Assembly: GCF_018070345.1 (NCBI RefSeq)
Contig: NZ_JAGPXX010000007.1
Span: 186,001 to 250,000 of the forward strand
From: Streptomyces sp. F63
GTDB taxonomy: Bacteria > Actinomycetota > Actinomycetes > Streptomycetales > Streptomycetaceae
Reading direction: 5' to 3'
DNA length: 64,000 bases
Positions 63,050-64,000 of the stretch are shown one piece after another. Each line of letters begins with the position of its first letter. Positions within the stretch are counted from its first letter, which is position 1. Made by a program: the position numbers and the translations under genes. The notes under the pieces were generated by a model. That model ran no database searches, was not told the origin of the DNA, and was given only the letters and a program-made list of their open reading frames with translations.

Positions 63050-63607
63050 TCAGTGCGGAGCCATCACCAGGTCTCCGATCACCCGCAAGCCGGCTTGAGC
63101 CGCCAACCAGGGAGCGCGTTCGGCCTCGACCTGCTTGACATGCACGAAAACCGAGTGGTCAGTCGCCGGCTCCGTCAGGTCGAGGTCACGGGCATTCACG
63201 CACAGCGTCACGTATGCCCCCCTGGAACCACCGGTGCCAAGACCCACGTCAGGAGCTTCCGGCCAGCCGGAGAAGTCCCACCGCACCGTGGCAGGACTCT
63301 CCCCCACTGCCTTAAGGAGCGGCTCCACGCTGTCCGGCGACATTGACCAGCTCTGCAACCGGACGGGGAGATGCGCTGACGCGGCACCCCCCTGGTCCGA
63401 CGAGGTGTCTCCGCCTCCCTCGCTCCACCAGTCCGGATCCGGGAGCAGCTCCCTCAGCGGTGTCAGGGCCCGAGCCGAGAAAACTCGCGCCTCGAAGTCG
63501 ACTTCCAGCTCATTGGTGTCGGCAATCCCGAGCAATTGCCCAACGACTTGCCTCGCCCTCGCAAGATCGGTGGTCCTCAGGATTGGTTGCGCGTAGGAGT
63601 TGGACAT
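63050..63607 (-). CDS. Orphan hypothetical protein (185 aa)
   Basis: A 185-residue soluble protein (ILRTTDLARARQVVGQLLGIADTNELEVDFEARVFSARALTPL; VRWDFSGWPEAPDVGLGTGG; RGAYVTLCVNARDLDLTEPA). Acidic and alpha-beta. ATG 63607 was chosen; an in-frame extension upstream would read through the heptanucleotide repeat as SSQFAVR units, which is unlikely. Codon use is less biased than in core genes. No family recognised. Confidence 0.65.
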   Translation of the reverse strand: MSNSYAQPILRTTDLARARQVVGQLLGIADTNELEVDFEARVFSARALTPLRELLPDPDWWSEGGGDTSSDQGGAASAHLPVRLQSWSMSPDSVEPLLKAVGESPATVRWDFSGWPEAPDVGLGTGGSRGAYVTLCVNARDLDLTEPATDHSVFVHVKQVEAERAPWLAAQAGLRVIGDLVMAPH

Positions 63608-63657
63608 CGCGGCCAGTTTGCCACTGGCTCGGCAACCTCGGTGCGCTGCCATTTGTT

Positions 63658-63701
63658 CGAACTGCGAACTGCGAACTGCGAACTGCGAACTGGGAACTGC
63701 T
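63658..63701. repeat. Heptanucleotide tandem repeat (gaactgc)n
   Basis: About six gaactgc units (the last is gaactgg) 50 bp upstream of the orphan gene. Seven-base units shift frame with copy number. Confidence 0.9.
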
Positions 63702-63769
63702 TCGGGCGGGCCGGGCGGGCCCAAAGGGCCGGGAGGCGGCTGTTCCGCCGGCCGTTCCGGTGCGGGCGG

Positions 63770-64000
63770 TCACGGCCGGCCGGCCGGCTCCGGAGCGGGG
63801 CCGGCCGGGTAGACGCGGCTGCGTCCGCGGAACTCCGCGATCACCTCGTCGCCGCGCAGGACCGTCACGTCGTACACGCCGCTGCGTCCGAAGCGGACCC
63901 GCTCCATGGCTATGGCCCGGAGCCGGTCGCCCTCGCGGGCGGGGGCCACGAAGGTGACGTCGGCCCCGGCGGCGACCGTGACGGGGCCGTGGCTGTTGCA
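63770..64000 (-). CDS. paaI: C-terminal part of a PaaI-like hotdog thioesterase
   Basis: The last 76 codons of a gene that enters from the right edge. The frame reads CNSHGPVTVAAGADVTFVAP and then ends in VYDVTVLRGDEVIAEFRGRSR, typical of the end of PaaI hydroxyphenylacetyl-CoA thioesterases (hotdog fold), followed by a Pro/Ala tail. The catalytic Asn/Gly/Asp region lies outside the window. Confidence 0.75.
   Translation of the reverse strand, partial: CNSHGPVTVAAGADVTFVAPAREGDRLRAIAMERVRFGRSGVYDVTVLRGDEVIAEFRGRSRVYPAGPAPEPAGRP

Noticed and set aside
63658..63701. Heptamer array as attachment site or CRISPR
   Set aside because: No spacers, no tRNA or integrase gene nearby; a simple tandem repeat.

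Overview
The window is uniformly very GC-rich, with strong GC at third codon positions, many GTG starts, ATGA/GTGA gene overlaps and leaderless starts. It carries a complete SapB-type (amf/ram) lanthipeptide locus, which points to a Streptomyces chromosome. rnpB, RNase H, Nif3, an ECF vitamin transporter and conserved developmental genes suggest core chromosome rather than an arm or plasmid. I see no transposase, integrase, CRISPR array, tRNA or rRNA.

Layout. 0-10 kb: the start of a probable PhoD phosphatase; a secreted HNH nuclease; a yybP-ykoY (Mn2+) riboswitch in front of a GDT1-type exporter; a HAD hydrolase; two tandem zinc-ribbon/peptidoglycan-binding paralogues sharing an upstream motif; an MFS pump fused to a winged-helix domain; a GNAT acetyltransferase. 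10-19 kb: a coupled pair of proteins with a shared FVDSP module; two tandem YVTN-propeller/Ig-like proteins sharing a near-identical 580 bp block; a GT87-PAP2 fusion. 19-21 kb: a DUF6230/DUF6114/secreted-protein operon behind a palindrome.

21.5-29 kb holds a minus-strand operon led by a cobalamin riboswitch. It encodes an anchored alpha/alpha-toroid surface protein, a second anchored ectodomain, and the T, fused double-ATPase and S subunits of an ECF transporter. Every junction is a 4-bp overlap, so this looks like one B12/corrinoid uptake machine with its own surface capture proteins. I regard it as the most interesting system in the window. Divergent from it, 29.1-36.7 kb is the morphogenetic lanthipeptide locus (amfT, amfS, amfB, amfA and convergent amfR, which has a TTA codon).

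36.9-41.3 kb: a KstR-like TetR regulator faces a glycosyltransferase/methyltransferase/alpha-alpha-barrel operon, with a sequence fitting the KstR-box consensus in the intergenic region. 41-49 kb: membrane proteins, a cell-wall amidase, a methyltransferase, an SDR reductase and unknowns. 49-53 kb: a housekeeping group (Nif3-like, zinc-ribbon coiled coil with a probable CTG start, RNase H/phosphatase, YaaA). 54-58 kb: a MerR/membrane-protein operon with a 19-bp-spacer promoter, a Uma2 protein, and a STAS gene overlapping a SnoaL-type sigma factor tail to tail. 58.4-61.8 kb: rnpB with terminator and a large PGRP-type amidase with FG-GAP repeats. 61.9-63.6 kb: three orphan genes. The right edge cuts into a paaI-like thioesterase.
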